DNA of 64,000 nt from Amaurobius ferox (taxonomy: Eukaryota; Arthropoda; Arachnida; Araneae; Amaurobiidae). The stretch covers positions 144,722,051 to 144,786,050 of the forward strand of contig OX578133.1 of the NCBI GenBank assembly GCA_951213105.1, read 5' to 3'. The notes under the pieces were generated by a model, which was not told where the DNA came from, made no database searches, and saw nothing but the letters and a program-made list of their open reading frames with translations. This document shows positions 47,411 to 57,767 of the stretch, in pieces. The translations under genes were made by a program, and so were the position numbers. The first letter of the stretch is position 1. Each line of letters opens with the position of its first letter.

Positions 47411-48340
47411 TTGAAATAGAAAATTGCAAATATTATATAAGATTTTGATCTCTTACATATAAAATTCTAAATTGAAATGTAGCATTCATGAACTTTCTGG
47501 CGCATTTTCCCCTTTATTAATGATGAGCAATCACCGCACGAGAAATGCTCAATCATCATTTGAACCTATACTGACGATTTAATATGTTCGTTTAAACAAT
47601 CTGAAAAAATGCGACTATAATATGCGGAGGGCCGAATCCTCGACGAAAACGCTTGTTTCATGCAGTTTCCGCGAAACTTTATCACTGCGTAACGACTGAC
47701 GTTGCAGTTTTATATTACTTTATCACTATAAGGCTTTCATTGGATTGACGATTAGAATATATGTGGAGCAGAACTCACAAAATGAGCAGTGTTCCCTGAG
47801 AACGTTGTCCATTTATTATTTAAAACTGTAATCGAAAAAAAGAATTGTGTTTGATGTGAGGACAGAACTCACCATCACCAGACATACGGGTCTACTGCCC
47901 AAGACTTTAACCACTGTACTATTCGAATCACGAAATTTACTGAAATTAGAAACTATATAAATACTCATAATTAAAAATTAAAAGAAGAACCAGGAAACCC
48001 TTGAATGCTATATTTTCGTTTATACGAAGCACTTGAATGCTATATTTTAGTTTAGAATTATATAAAGAGGATTAATCAGATGTTATATGCAATTTCCATT
48101 ACATTTTACAATTGAAAATGTCAAATAGTACATAAGGTTTTACCCTCTTACCTATAATCAATACGAGTACTGCAGAAAGTTTTAGATGATAAGAAGTTCT
48201 TGAAAACTATATTTCAATTCATCATTTTGTATGTAAGAAGTGAATACCATTATGTAGTATTTGCAATTTTTTATTATAAAAATAAATGGAAATTGGATAT
48301 AACATCTGGTTTTCTCCTCTTTAAAATATATGGTATGGAT
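47411..48340 (-). repeat. Diverged modules right of the array
   Basis: Continues with degenerate parts: half palindrome (~47450-47500), reverse-strand GATGAGCAAT hairpin piece (~47520-47550), M1-type (~47630-47700, -), M2-type (~47862-47930, -), palindrome-related stretches (~48000-48130 and ~48190-48330). The small frames at 48200-48391 and 48274-48468 are incidental. Confidence 0.65.
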
Positions 48341-48344
48341 AGCT

Positions 48345-49700
48345 TATGCTTTTCCTTGTATAATGCAATGAATTTACTTCTTTTACAGTGAAACAATGAA
48401 GAAAATATCGACGTTACTGTATGCGCAACGCTGAATTGTACATTTGACACTTTTCCGGATGACAACACCTACAAATATGTCGTACCCAATTAACTGATAT
48501 TTTACGCAACTCTAAATCTACAGTTATTAATATTGATAGCATCCTCAATAAGCAATATACTTGTGATATTAAAATTTTTGTATAATAAATTCATCATTTT
48601 TGCAATTTTGACGATATTTCGTCAATCTGGGGAAAATATCGCAAAGTTGCCTATATGTCCCTAGTCTAGTTGCAAAATTCGTTAAATGTATCGCCAAGTG
48701 TTACAATTAAACGGAGAGAAGAGCATTTCTTATATACTAGAAGGTATGTCATATGATGGAATTAAAATTTTTCAAAACATAACCCTCCCACTTAACGTTA
48801 TTTTCATCAATTTAATGACATCTTCGTCAATTTGACAACATTAAAAAAAGTCGCCAAACTGGCATTATTCCGCCAAAATTCGTCGCCATTATTTTTCCAA
48901 ACCTTGCGGACGAAGAAATATGTTAATAGATTCGTATATTTTTTCCGAGATATTGAATTTTCTTCAATTAATCGTCATTTTATTTGATTTAGCGTCATTT
49001 TTATCAATTAGGCAAAAATTTTATCCATTTTCGACAATTTCGTCAATTTGAATAAATTTAAAAAAGTCGTCAAGTTGGGGATATTCCGACATATTCATCT
49101 CTAAAATTTCTCCAATAATTTTAACGCATTTATCCCAAAATATTACATATGAAAAGTGAACATCTTTCACGATAGTTAATACATTTTTTTTCATTTTATG
49201 TGATTTTCTATTAAATCTAATTGAAAAATATGCAATATCTCAAGAACGGTTCATGCTAGCATTCCAAAGTTTAAAAGAAATAATTAATTAAAATTCTAAA
49301 GAAATAATTATTTACGTAACTTTATTGAAGGTTTTGATTATCTGATGATTTTCTCAAAATTTCATTTCAAAATCTGGGGCTGTTCTCGATTGCGGTTTAA
49401 AAACAATAGGCTTCCAGTATTCACTCATTGCTACTTTTGTTGTTTTAGAAAAACTACACATGCATATTTATCTAAACATTTAATTTTCCTGATTTGTACC
49501 AATTTAGTAGAAAGAGGTGATTTTACTAGAGGAATTCGAATATGAAGTTGGCTTTAGTTTCTTCCCATGACTATACATATTCAACAAAATGAATTTTTAA
49601 GTCAAGGCATTTTTATCCCTTTTATTTTATCTATCTTCACACAAATATCGACGCCCGCGCACACATACATACTCACACGAAATATATAAATAATCTTTCT
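48345..49700 (+). mobile_element. Dispersed repeat copy (long, diverged)
   Basis: Begins CTTTTCCTTGTATAATGCAA like the copy at 56191. It is rich in CGTCAATTT/GTCGCCAA-type motifs (48600-49120), then has CATATGAAAAGTGAACATCT (~49147) and CAATATCTCAAGAACGGTTC (~49232). The 3' end is degenerate. I see no transposase or reverse transcriptase, so it is non-autonomous. Confidence 0.6.
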
Positions 49701-50275
49701 TGAACATATTTTAATGGATTCTGATCACAAGTTATTCGGATTAAAGTGTGTAATCTATTCGCTGCGATTTCCTGGTGTTCATTTATCTGAATCATTATAG
49801 GAGGCAGTTAGATACTGAAATTCAATAACAAAATATAATACTGTGCGAAAATGCTTCTTACCGTACTACTTGAACAAGTAAAATTAACTTGAGTGTGGCC
49901 CAGAATCCATTTCTGTTCCATTTCTGTTTCATTCAAATTTTACAAGAAAATTTTGAAAAATCGGTACATGGTTCTAAATGATTACAATTATAGCATGTTA
50001 CCCTTTCTACAAAGGACTTTAAAAAGCTTTCCATTTATACCATACTTGCCAATGTATCCACCGAGAGCGGGTAACTTGGCCCCCGAAGCGGCTAATGACG
50101 CCGCGAACAAAGAATTGTATCGCGGGTATTTTTCCCAACAATGATTCAAAGATTTATAAAATCTCGTGATCATTGATCCGTAAATAAACCCTTTTATGCA
50201 TGAATATGTCATATTTTGTCCTATGTTGCCATGTTAAATAAATATGAATTTTAAAATAAATTTTCAAATTTTCGC
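49701..50275. other. Anonymous stretch with an unsupported open frame
   Basis: The + frame at 49893-50144 (83 codons) has a distinctive second half (MYPPRAGNLAPEAANDAANK) in a locally GC-richer patch at ~50050-50115. I do not recognise it, and an overlapping - frame is also open. Confidence 0.3.
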
Positions 50276-50279
50276 TCGA

Positions 50280-50535
50280 ATTTTAAAAAAAGTCCATCTA
50301 GTTCTAGATTTTTTTTTATAATAAAGACGGATACAAAATTTCGTGAAAATCCATTAACATTTGTGGCCGATTTCGTGCACACAAGAAATCGACAGGAAAC
50401 ATACAGACGGACATCACTCCAAAAATAGTCAAAACGTGTTCAGGAGGTCTTAAAACATATTTTCGTCAAAATCTCGATATCGAAAATTTTCGTGAAAACA
50501 ATACTTTCTCAATACTACGTATGAGAAAGTTATAC
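50280..50535 (+). mobile_element. 3' end of a related dispersed repeat with terminal hairpin
   Basis: ACAGACGGACATCACTCCAA (50413-) and a final hairpin: ACTTTCTCAATAC at 50503-50515 pairs with GTATGAGAAAGT at 50519-50530. The same architecture ends the copies at 24635 (interrupted) and 57059. Confidence 0.6.
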
Positions 50536-50783
50536 TTTGTCTTTTTGAGTGTATTTACGTTACGTTTAAGGAAATCGCAGGTAATCTGCATTAGAATTAA
50601 ATCTAATTGTAGCTGGAATCTCCTAGCGTTCAGCGTTAGTTAAAAGTGACAAATTTTGTAAATTATAATAGCGAGAACCTTTACTTTTAGCGATCCTAAT
50701 CCAAATAACTCTTCTTTTAATTAGTTCAATCAGTGGAATTCCAAAGCATGTCTCATTATAAAACCCTTAAAATCGCTTCTGAC

Positions 50784-51914
50784 CAGTGGCGCACCTAGAA
50801 TATTCCTAGGGGGGGGGGGGGGCAGTGATGCACAAAATTTTTATGAAGGAGGATGACTACTCGATAAATTTTCCGAGAAAATATGGTCAGAGGCCATATC
50901 AATTAACAAGGCGGTTGTCTTTTTTTGTACATTTATTTTTATCAAATTACTAACAATTCTGCAGTGCAGTGCAAGATAATTAAATGATTAGAAGAAGTAG
51001 TAGATATTTATCCAATACAACACAAATTAAGAAATAGATGAAGATAAAATTATTTGTTCTGGTCTGTTTATGCTGTATACTTGTTTTCAACCACTCTATT
51101 ATGATTACATATTGTTATATTATTCAATTATGATCTATACATATTCATAAAACGAAGTCCAGCCTCCTGTTCTTGTTTGTAGCCAGAGCATTTATTATCT
51201 GGTCTGGATCAATTTCCACTTCACGGTGAATGTTCATTTACGCAAGTCCATTCAGTCTGGTTTCTCTCATACTTTTTCTCAAGTAAGTTTTCAACCTCTT
51301 CATTGTGGAGGATGACCTCTCAGCACTGCTTGTTGATACTGGGAGGGTGGCATACACTTTTAAAAGTTCAAACACAGTAGGATAAGTCCTTTGGTCACAA
51401 AAATTAAGCAGTTCGATTGGGGTTTTAGTTTCCTTGTTCAATGCAGAGACCTTCATGTACCACAGATGTAGTTCAGCTTTCAGAGTATTATCTGATCTAG
51501 GTCTTAAATCATCGGCAAATTTCCTTGATAAGGCAACAAATATCTCGTTTTCCTCCAGTGTCGGTTGCCTTCCATTCGGAACGACAGATGCAAAACTTTG
51601 TAGAAATTCCTTATGTTTGAGAAATTTTTCATGGAGGTGAGTGATGAAATTATCAATCCATGGAATGAAAACAGTAAGTCTGTAGTATTCTTCAGGAGTC
51701 TGTACGTTGAAATTTGATCTGTAAATTTATCTGGTGGCACGGCGTGGTAGAGTAATGTTTTCTCTCTACCCCCTCGTGCATTCAATTGTGATCCAGTATC
51801 AATTCAAGTTTTGGTCAAGTTTAGTTAGTTTTTTTCAAACTTTTTTTTGGATTGAAAGTTCACGATACTTTGGACCCCTCCCCCCCGAAATGAAATTTCT
51901 GGATACGTCCTTGA
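50784..51914 (-). mobile_element. hAT-family DNA transposon remnant
   Basis: The left end CAGTGGCGCACCTAGAAT and the right end, complement TCAAGGACGTATCCAGAAAT, are hAT-like terminal repeats, each followed inward by a long G run (50810-50822; complement of 51878-51887). The transposase remnant between them is on the reverse strand. No 8-bp duplication can be checked because a Tc1-like element begins right at the right end. Confidence 0.65.
51140..51785 (-). pseudogene. hAT transposase C-terminal part, broken
   Basis: The 51456-51238 frame has YPTVFELLKVYATLPVSTSS, then ERSSSTMKRLKTYLR: the hAT C-terminal dimerisation domain (hATC), of the ZMYM1-like type. After the stop at 51238 the frame continues with MNIHREVEIDPDQI, so the stop interrupts the gene. 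Upstream (51785-51504 and neighbouring frames) stretches such as VFIPWIDNFITHLHEKF fit the same protein. Frameshifts and the stop make it non-functional; the zinc finger and most of the catalytic core are missing. Confidence 0.7.
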
Positions 51915-53318
51915 CCCGACACAGAAAATGCAACACCATGAAACAGGGAATAGAGTGTGATGATAAAGGACACACTGACAGAGATGGCATATATAAATAA
52001 GCGATGTTAATTCTAAAAGGATAATGCAATACTGTAATGGCATAGACAGGGTGATCAGTAGGCAGTAGGATCACCTCTTACGGCGATACAAACAGAAACC
52101 CTTCGAGGAACAGATGCAATGAGCATGCGGATACTTTCCTGAGGGATGGATAACCATATGCCTTCAACCATCCTCCACAGATCGCCCTCTGTTTGAGGAG
52201 AGGGAAGGGCAATCTAACGACGGTCAATCACGTTTCATACACATGCTCGATGGGTGAGAGATCTGAAGACAGCGGCGACCAAGAAAGCACCAGGATATCT
52301 TGCAGGGCTTGTCTGCTGATGGTTGCCGTGTACGGTAGCTTGGTATCTTGCTGGAAAACAGCATTTTGCAACCGCTGATGACAGGGCAGTGCAACCGGCC
52401 GCAGTACCTCATTCACATATCGTCGTGCCGCCAATGTGCCGCTGATACGAACGAGAGGTAACCGACTATCGAAGCCGATGACACCTCAAACCATGATGCC
52501 GCGTTGTCGAGCAGTATAGTGTTCAAAAGTCACAGCAGGATTGGATCTGTTTCCACGTCGCCACTAGACTCTCACACGGTGACTGTCATTCGACAAGCAG
52601 AAGCGAAACTCGTTGCTGAACACTACCCTTCCCATTTAGTCGTCCAAGAGGCTCGGACCCGGCACCATTGCAATCTCTCACATTGGCGTCTTTTTGTCAA
52701 TGTCAGTCTTCGTAAAGGACGATTTGAGTGCAAGCCGCTTTCGGCCAATCGTCGAGAAACTGTTCTCGCTGTTATTGGAACATATAATGTACTCTGCAAA
52801 TTCTGCAGAATGTCGACAGTTGTCGTTTGTGGGGCCGCCACCACATGCCTTCGAATGCGTCGATCAACGCGTGCTGACGTACGTCTGGATGGACCTGTAC
52901 CACTGCGACGATTCACATGCTCTTCTTCAATCTATCTTCTCCAAAGACTTTCCACGGTGGACGCATCTAAACCTGTTTCAGCGGCGATACGCCGGTACGA
53001 CCATCCATCCGTACATAGGCCTAAAATAAATTCCCTCGCACGATCGTCCAAATGCTGAAACGGACTTCGGCGTTGTCGGCCAGGCATCTCTTCAACATGT
53101 GTCTTCTGAAACGAAAAACTGCTCGGAAAACGGGTTTCGGTAGGCAACAGACATTACCAACTGTTGGCTCATTTGCCGTTTCCATCCCTTTTATCCCGCG
53201 CTCTAATCACGTGACTTACTTACATTTCAGATCATTTGCATATATCGGCCAGCTGCATTTATCTCGCAATTTACATAATTATACGGCCAAAGCTTAATGG
53301 TGTTGCATTTTCAATGTC
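51915..53318 (-). mobile_element. Tc1-like transposon remnant
   Basis: Terminal repeats share GAAAATGCAACACCAT (51924-51939; complement at ~53297-53312). The reverse strand encodes a decayed Tc1-type transposase. The left end directly touches the hAT terminus, so one element likely inserted at or near the end of the other. Confidence 0.65.
52228..53147 (-). pseudogene. Tc1-like transposase, decayed, catalytic Asp replaced by Asn
   Basis: From the N-terminus (reverse strand): a helix-turn-helix with WSYRRIAAETGLDASTVE (within 53147-52932); a second DNA-binding part with GPSRRTSARVDRRIRRHV and ITARTVSRRLAESG (52916-52623); then, in another frame, FSNEFRF where the first catalytic residue should be Asp (Asn codon at 52612-52614), a stop shortly after, QQDTKLPYTA for the second Asp, and WSPLSSDLSPIEHV for the third (52434-52228). 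Known family members transpose by cut-and-paste into TA; this copy has at least one stop, frameshifts and the lost Asp. Plus-strand frames here (52504-53058, 52694-53029) are shadows. Confidence 0.75.
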
Positions 53319-53329
53319 AAAAAGTGTAT

Positions 53330-53480
53330 ATAAATTTTAATTTTGGTTTGAATTAGATGATAATTCAGCTTTTCCCGTATGCATATTGCCCATCATCTGA
53401 AAAGGAAATAAAGGAGCCAGAAAGTCCATGAATGCTGAATTTCAATTTAGAATTTTATATGTTTGAGTTTAAAATATAAT
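53330..53480 (+). repeat. Stray copy of satellite spacer and palindrome start
   Basis: TTCAGCTTTTCCCGTATGCATATTGCCCATCATC...GGAAATAAAGGAGCCAGAAAGTCCATGAATGCTGAATTTCAATTTAGAATTTTATATG parallels the spacer plus palindrome arm of the array units, ~6 kb outside the array (key anchors at ~53365, ~53395 and ~53425). Confidence 0.6.
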
Positions 53481-53484
53481 GACC

Positions 53485-53680
53485 AAGCCCGCCAATAAGG
53501 AGGGAGGGACGCGACTAGATTGAGGGCCCGAGCTCCAGAGGGGCCCAGACCGCAAACATTTTCTTTTTGATGTTAGGGAAGACATGAAATATTCACAAAA
53601 ATGAGAATATCCGGTATAGATAGAGGCCGGTGATAAATGTTAGGAGCTACTAAAGGCCGAGAAATTAAAATGGGTAGCCC
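53485..53680 (+). mobile_element. Fragment with hAT-like MITE character
   Basis: CAAGCCCGCCAATAAGGAGG followed by GGGCCCGAGCTCCAGAGGGG is the kind of end seen in small hAT-derived elements and resembles the reverse strand of 55752-55906. No second terminus found. Confidence 0.3.
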
Positions 53681-53684
53681 TTCC

Positions 53685-53950
53685 TAAACGACCAAATAAG
53701 CGCAAGACTATGTCAGCCAAACTGAAATGGCTAAAAACCATCTCAATATAGTAACGCTACCTAATGGCACGAAATGGAAGTAAAACAAAAGAAATAAAAA
53801 AAAAACAATGTTCATATTTCTTTGCTTTTTCTATTTTTCTTGTTTTATTTCCATTTCGTGCTACTAGGCCATGCCATTATATTGAAATGTCGTTTAGCCG
53901 TTTGGATTTGGCCGACATAGCCTTGCGCTTATTTAGGCGTTCAGGTCTAG
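53685..53950. mobile_element. Fold-back (MITE-like) element, ~100-bp arms
   Basis: 53690-53788 (ACCAAATAAGCGCAAGACTA...GCACGAAATGGAAGTAAAAC) is the imperfect reverse complement of 53838-53945 (GTTTTATTTCCATTTCGTGC...TAGCCTTGCGCTTATTTAGG). The ~50-nt loop is A/T-rich. There is no coding capacity; the 53764-53964 frame spans loop and arm. Confidence 0.75.
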
Positions 53951-55295
53951 ATTTTTTGCACTAATGAAGAAAATTCCATTGATTTCCGAAACGTACGTAT
54001 ACTTATTTATCTTGATTTGAGCTCCCTTTTACGTTGTAAACCAATTCATTATCGATTGTGAGCAAAGTCACGTACTTTATTTAATGAATGATATACTTTT
54101 AATTCAAAAAATTTGTTGAAATATTTAGCTTGAAAATTATATTTTTTTTTTGTGTGTGTGAAAGAATAACTTTTTGTAGAATATATGATTTTTCCATATA
54201 ATCAAAGAATAGAACACTTTTATAATAATAAAACCATAAAAAAATAAATGATTTTTTATCTATATAGTAAGCATCAAGTGGACTAGGAATTTTAATATGA
54301 AGGAGATAAAAAATGATCGGGTTTTTTTTTTTTATGTCCGATTACAGAAGTCACACTGTAATAAGTCCATTCTGCTGATTGTCAAATTTAGTAAAACATT
54401 TCTTAATAATTTAACTGTTTCATTACATGCAGCAATAATGAGCATATATTTCATTCACTGATCTAGATCAGTGATTTCACTAGAAGTTTTTCTTCTGGAT
54501 ATTAACCACATATCAAGATCATTTTCTCGAGGTCCCGTTATAGTATACAGATTTCCCTGCAAGTGAATGATATTTTTTATTGTTATTATTATTATTTAAA
54601 TATAACAGGGTGGTATTATTTAGCCTTCACCAGTGTACTTTGTTCTTTGAGAACAATACAATTAATTTATTTTTATATCATCTTCGTATATGAGTTTCAT
54701 TTTATTATATTTCAAAGTTAGCAAAAACATTATTTTTCATTTCACGACGCCATAAAGTTACTTAAAACAATTAATTGAAATATCTGTAAGGATTGACATA
54801 TTCTGTAAAAGATATATTTCCTCACAACTATCGTTCCAGAGAGAACAAAAGGAAGACAAAATTAGAGTAAAATGATATCACTATTTGATAGATTATTATA
54901 TTTTGGAAGTGGCTATCGAGGATGTTTACAGTGTACGTTAAAATGTGTTATGGTCTAGCTAAAGTGTGATGCGCAGTGATACGTCACGACTGTCCTGATT
55001 CAATTTAAATGTATGTATATAAACAACCATTATATTTTAATTAATTATTCTAAGCTGATCATGTTGTGTGTATCGCTTCATTTCTCCATCCGATGTACAT
55101 AATTCATAAACGATGAACCAGAAAATTTTCTTGAATTTGAATCTGACTTCGACCCTCCTAAAATATATATATATATATATATATATTGGAACGCATTTTA
55201 TTGTATGTCTTAAAAAGTGTTGATCATTTTTTAAGATATTCTTAGAAATAAAAAATAGCGACCTGCCCGCAACAAAATTTGAATATTTTTAAATA
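53951..55295. other. AT-rich stretch, nothing recognised apart from a TA microsatellite
   Basis: A (TA)n run at 55163-55187 and short ATT repeats near 54575-54595 are the only clear features. No gene is supported. Confidence 0.55.
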
Positions 55296-55299
55296 TGTC

Positions 55300-55640
55300 A
55301 TATAAATAGTCATTTTATGCATATTCCAGCACAAAATAAATTAGACGATTTTTAGAATGCTGCACCTATCTCTTTTCTAAAAAATACACATTTATAAACT
55401 TTTTACTAGAGTTTAAGAAATGAAAGTCTTAAAGTTCTTGAAATATCGTCGTAAGCCGGAAAGACTGGGGCTCCACACCCGTGATCCTTGGGACTATTAC
55501 TAATACACAAACTATGCTGCAAAGTCTATAAATCTGGAATTTCTTAAAAATAATTCTAATATTAGTTCTAGCATTCTAAAAATCGGCTAATTCATTTGCT
55601 CGTTTAAAAAAAAAATGCATAAAATGACTATTCAAGTAGA
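55300..55640. mobile_element. Fold-back (MITE-like) element, ~70-bp arms
   Basis: ATAGTCATTTTATGCAT...GACGATTTTTAGAATGCTG (55305-55365) is the imperfect reverse complement of TAGCATTCTAAAAATCGGC...ATGCATAAAATGACTATTC (55570-55636). The ~200-bp interior is non-coding. Confidence 0.7.
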
Positions 55641-55751
55641 ATATTTACACATAATCAAATTTTCTAATTTTGCTGCGGACACGCAAAAACTGCCACCATC
55701 TTTGTAATACAGTCATTATTTTTTCCTGAAAACATCTTAAAAAAGATGACA

Positions 55752-55906
55752 AGGCCGCCCATACAAATTGTGGGTCCCCTTTATATTTGATTTCCCCCTT
55801 TTGTAAATTTTTCATGCTTTCTCCTTGCTCAAAAAAATTATTAGGGGTCCGGGCCTCCTCTGGGGTCTCACCCCCCCCCCCCCCCCTCCTATAGGCGGCC
55901 CTGTCT
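55752..55906. mobile_element. Small element with GGCCGCC inverted ends and a poly-C run
   Basis: CAAGGCCGCCCATA at the left is matched by the complement of TATAGGCGGCCCTG at the right. The C run at ~55870-55886 is a homopolymer of uncertain length. Such ends are typical of small hAT-like elements. The reverse frame 55645-56073 passes through it and is not credible. Confidence 0.5.
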
Positions 55907-56190
55907 AAAACATACAATAAAATCTGTTCACACGAATTTGAGGCACGTGTAAATACCTCTCGATAGAAGGTGTTTGGAGCACTTTTGAATGTTGCGCGAT
56001 AGCACAAAGTATACAACAAATATTTATAAGGCAGTGGAATATGAAGAACTGCTATATATATGATCCTGAACAATTATTTACTCGGTTTCAAATGTAAAAT
56101 TAATATGAAGTAGTTCAAATATTTTATTTTGCTTTAAAAAACATCCCATTCTAATATATTTTTTAAAAAATCTGACGTGGGCAGCACATG

Positions 56191-57059
56191 ACTTTCCTTA
56201 TATAATGCAATGAATTTACTAATTTTACAGTAAAGAAAATAAATGATTTTTATAGTAGATATTTATATTCTTTCCAAGATCGAACTTTCGTCAATGAGTC
56301 GTCATTTTCATTGATTTAGTGTCATTTTTATCCATTTGGCGAGTTTTTCGTTAATTTCGCAACATTTTAAAAAGTCGCCGACATTCCACCAAATTCGTCG
56401 CGAAAATCTCGCCAAGCATTATGGGCGAAGAAATAAGTTATTCTTACAGCAGATAAATGACTATTGGCGTTCAAATACAAAAGTATTACTCAAAGTATCT
56501 TTTTTCATAAATGGAACGTGCTAGATCCACGAGAATGATGTCACCAAATTTATCGCATGGTATTACGTATGAAAAGTGATCATGTTTCTCAATAAGAAAT
56601 ATTTTTTTTTACTTTATATGACTTTTTGATAATTTTTTTGAAAAATGTGCAATATCTCAAGAACGGTTCATGTTAGCGTTCTAAAATTTAGGTCAATCGT
56701 TTTTAATGAACAATTATATAAGAAATGTCTATTTGCGTAACTTTATTAGTGGTTTTGATTTTTTTCAAAATTTCACTCGAAAATTTAGGGGGGTTCTGAA
56801 CATTCGATTGCGTATGAAAACAAAATAGGCTTCCAGTGCTTACGGATTGTGATTTTTGTACCAGATTTCGTTCGAATCGGTCCATTCGTTCGTCAGTTAT
56901 CGTCTCCACAGACTCACTGACACACACACAGACATCACTTCAAAAATGTTTGATTCGTGATCAGGGATGCTTGAAACGTGCTTTCCCGTCGAAAACTCGA
57001 ATTCGAATTTTCGACCCCGTCACAATACTTTCTCTATACATTATGTATATAAGGAAAGT
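56191..57059 (+). mobile_element. Dispersed repeat, most complete copy (869 bp, TIR and 3' hairpin)
   Basis: Starts ACTTTCCTTATATAATG and ends CATTATGTATATAAGGAAAGT: the ends are inverted repeats, and the last ~35 bp also form a hairpin (ACTTTCTCTATACAT with the terminal stretch). It contains the family markers GTCGCC motifs (56340-56420), GAAAAGTGATCATG (~56572), CAATATCTCAAGAACGGTTC (~56650) and ACAGACATCACTTCAAAAAT. No protein is encoded, so it is non-autonomous; its class is uncertain. Confidence 0.65.
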
Positions 57060-57129
57060 AAAAATACTAAAAACAGCGAGTAATTCAAAAACAGTTCATT
57101 TTAACAACTTGAAAACTGTTTCATTCACA

Positions 57130-57417
57130 TTGTTGTTGTTGAAACCCAGACCGTCCGACCTACCAGAAAGGTGTAAGGTAACTGTTTGGACGGTCGGGAA
57201 GTGCCACCCAATTTAGACCGGAACCCAGTGGGGGAGGCATCCACAGGGACCGTACCCTCCTTCCCCTACCACCAACCTCTCGGAAGGACTTTCGGACCCA
57301 CATATTTAACGTGATCGTACTCCGCATGAACACGGCGGCAGTTTTGGCAGTGGCTGGAATCGAACCCGGGCCTACCGAGTGCAACTCCAGCGCGCTAACC
57401 AATGGGCTACCGCGCCC
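57130..57417 (-). mobile_element. tRNA-derived SINE, copy A (intact A- and B-box)
   Basis: On the reverse strand: A-box GGTAGCCCATTGGTTAGCGC (complement of 57391-57410), B-box CGGGTTCGATTCC (complement of 57357-57369), a ~200-bp body and a (CAA)n tail (complement of TTGTTGTTGTTG at 57130-57141). A 10-bp duplication TTCATTCACA flanks it (57120-57129 and 57418-57427). Head, body, tail and duplication are all as expected for a SINE mobilised by a LINE. Confidence 0.85.
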
Positions 57418-57427
57418 TTCATTCACA

Positions 57428-57735
57428 TTGTTGTTGTTGAGACCCAGACCGTCCGACCTACCAGAAAGGTGTAAGGTAACTGTATGGACGGTCGGGAAGT
57501 GCCACCCAATTTAGACCGGAACCCAGTGGGGGAGGCATCCACAGGGACCGTACCCTCCTTCCCCTACCACCAACCTCTCGGAAGGACTTACGGACCCACA
57601 TGTTTAACGTGATCGTACTCCGCATGAACACGGCGGCATTTGTGGCAGCGTACAAATCTAGCGCGCAAACCACGGGGATACCGCACCCGAGATGGCCAAC
57701 AGCACGCGGTGTTCCGCGTGCTGTTGTATTTCTCG
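57428..57735 (-). mobile_element. tRNA-derived SINE, copy B (B-box deleted)
   Basis: Same body and tail as copy A, directly next to copy A's target duplication. Between GTACAAATC and the A-box remnant, the part with the B-box is missing (GCGTACAAATCTAGCGCGC at ~57648). The 5' end adds CAACAGCACGCGG TGTT CCGCGTGCTGTTG (57698-57727), a perfect 13-bp hairpin. Confidence 0.75.
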
Positions 57736-57767
57736 AGAATGACGAGAGTTATCTTTATTTATTTTAA

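Noticed and set aside
52504..53058. 184-codon plus-strand gene
   Set aside because: It is the antisense shadow of the Tc1-like transposase, whose motifs lie on the reverse strand.
55645..56073. 142-codon reverse-strand gene
   Set aside because: It runs through a poly-C homopolymer and the ends of small mobile elements; the Gly-run it encodes is the homopolymer.
57160..57673. Reverse-strand proteins at 57.2-57.7 kb
   Set aside because: They are translations of the SINE body and recur in each SINE copy for that reason.
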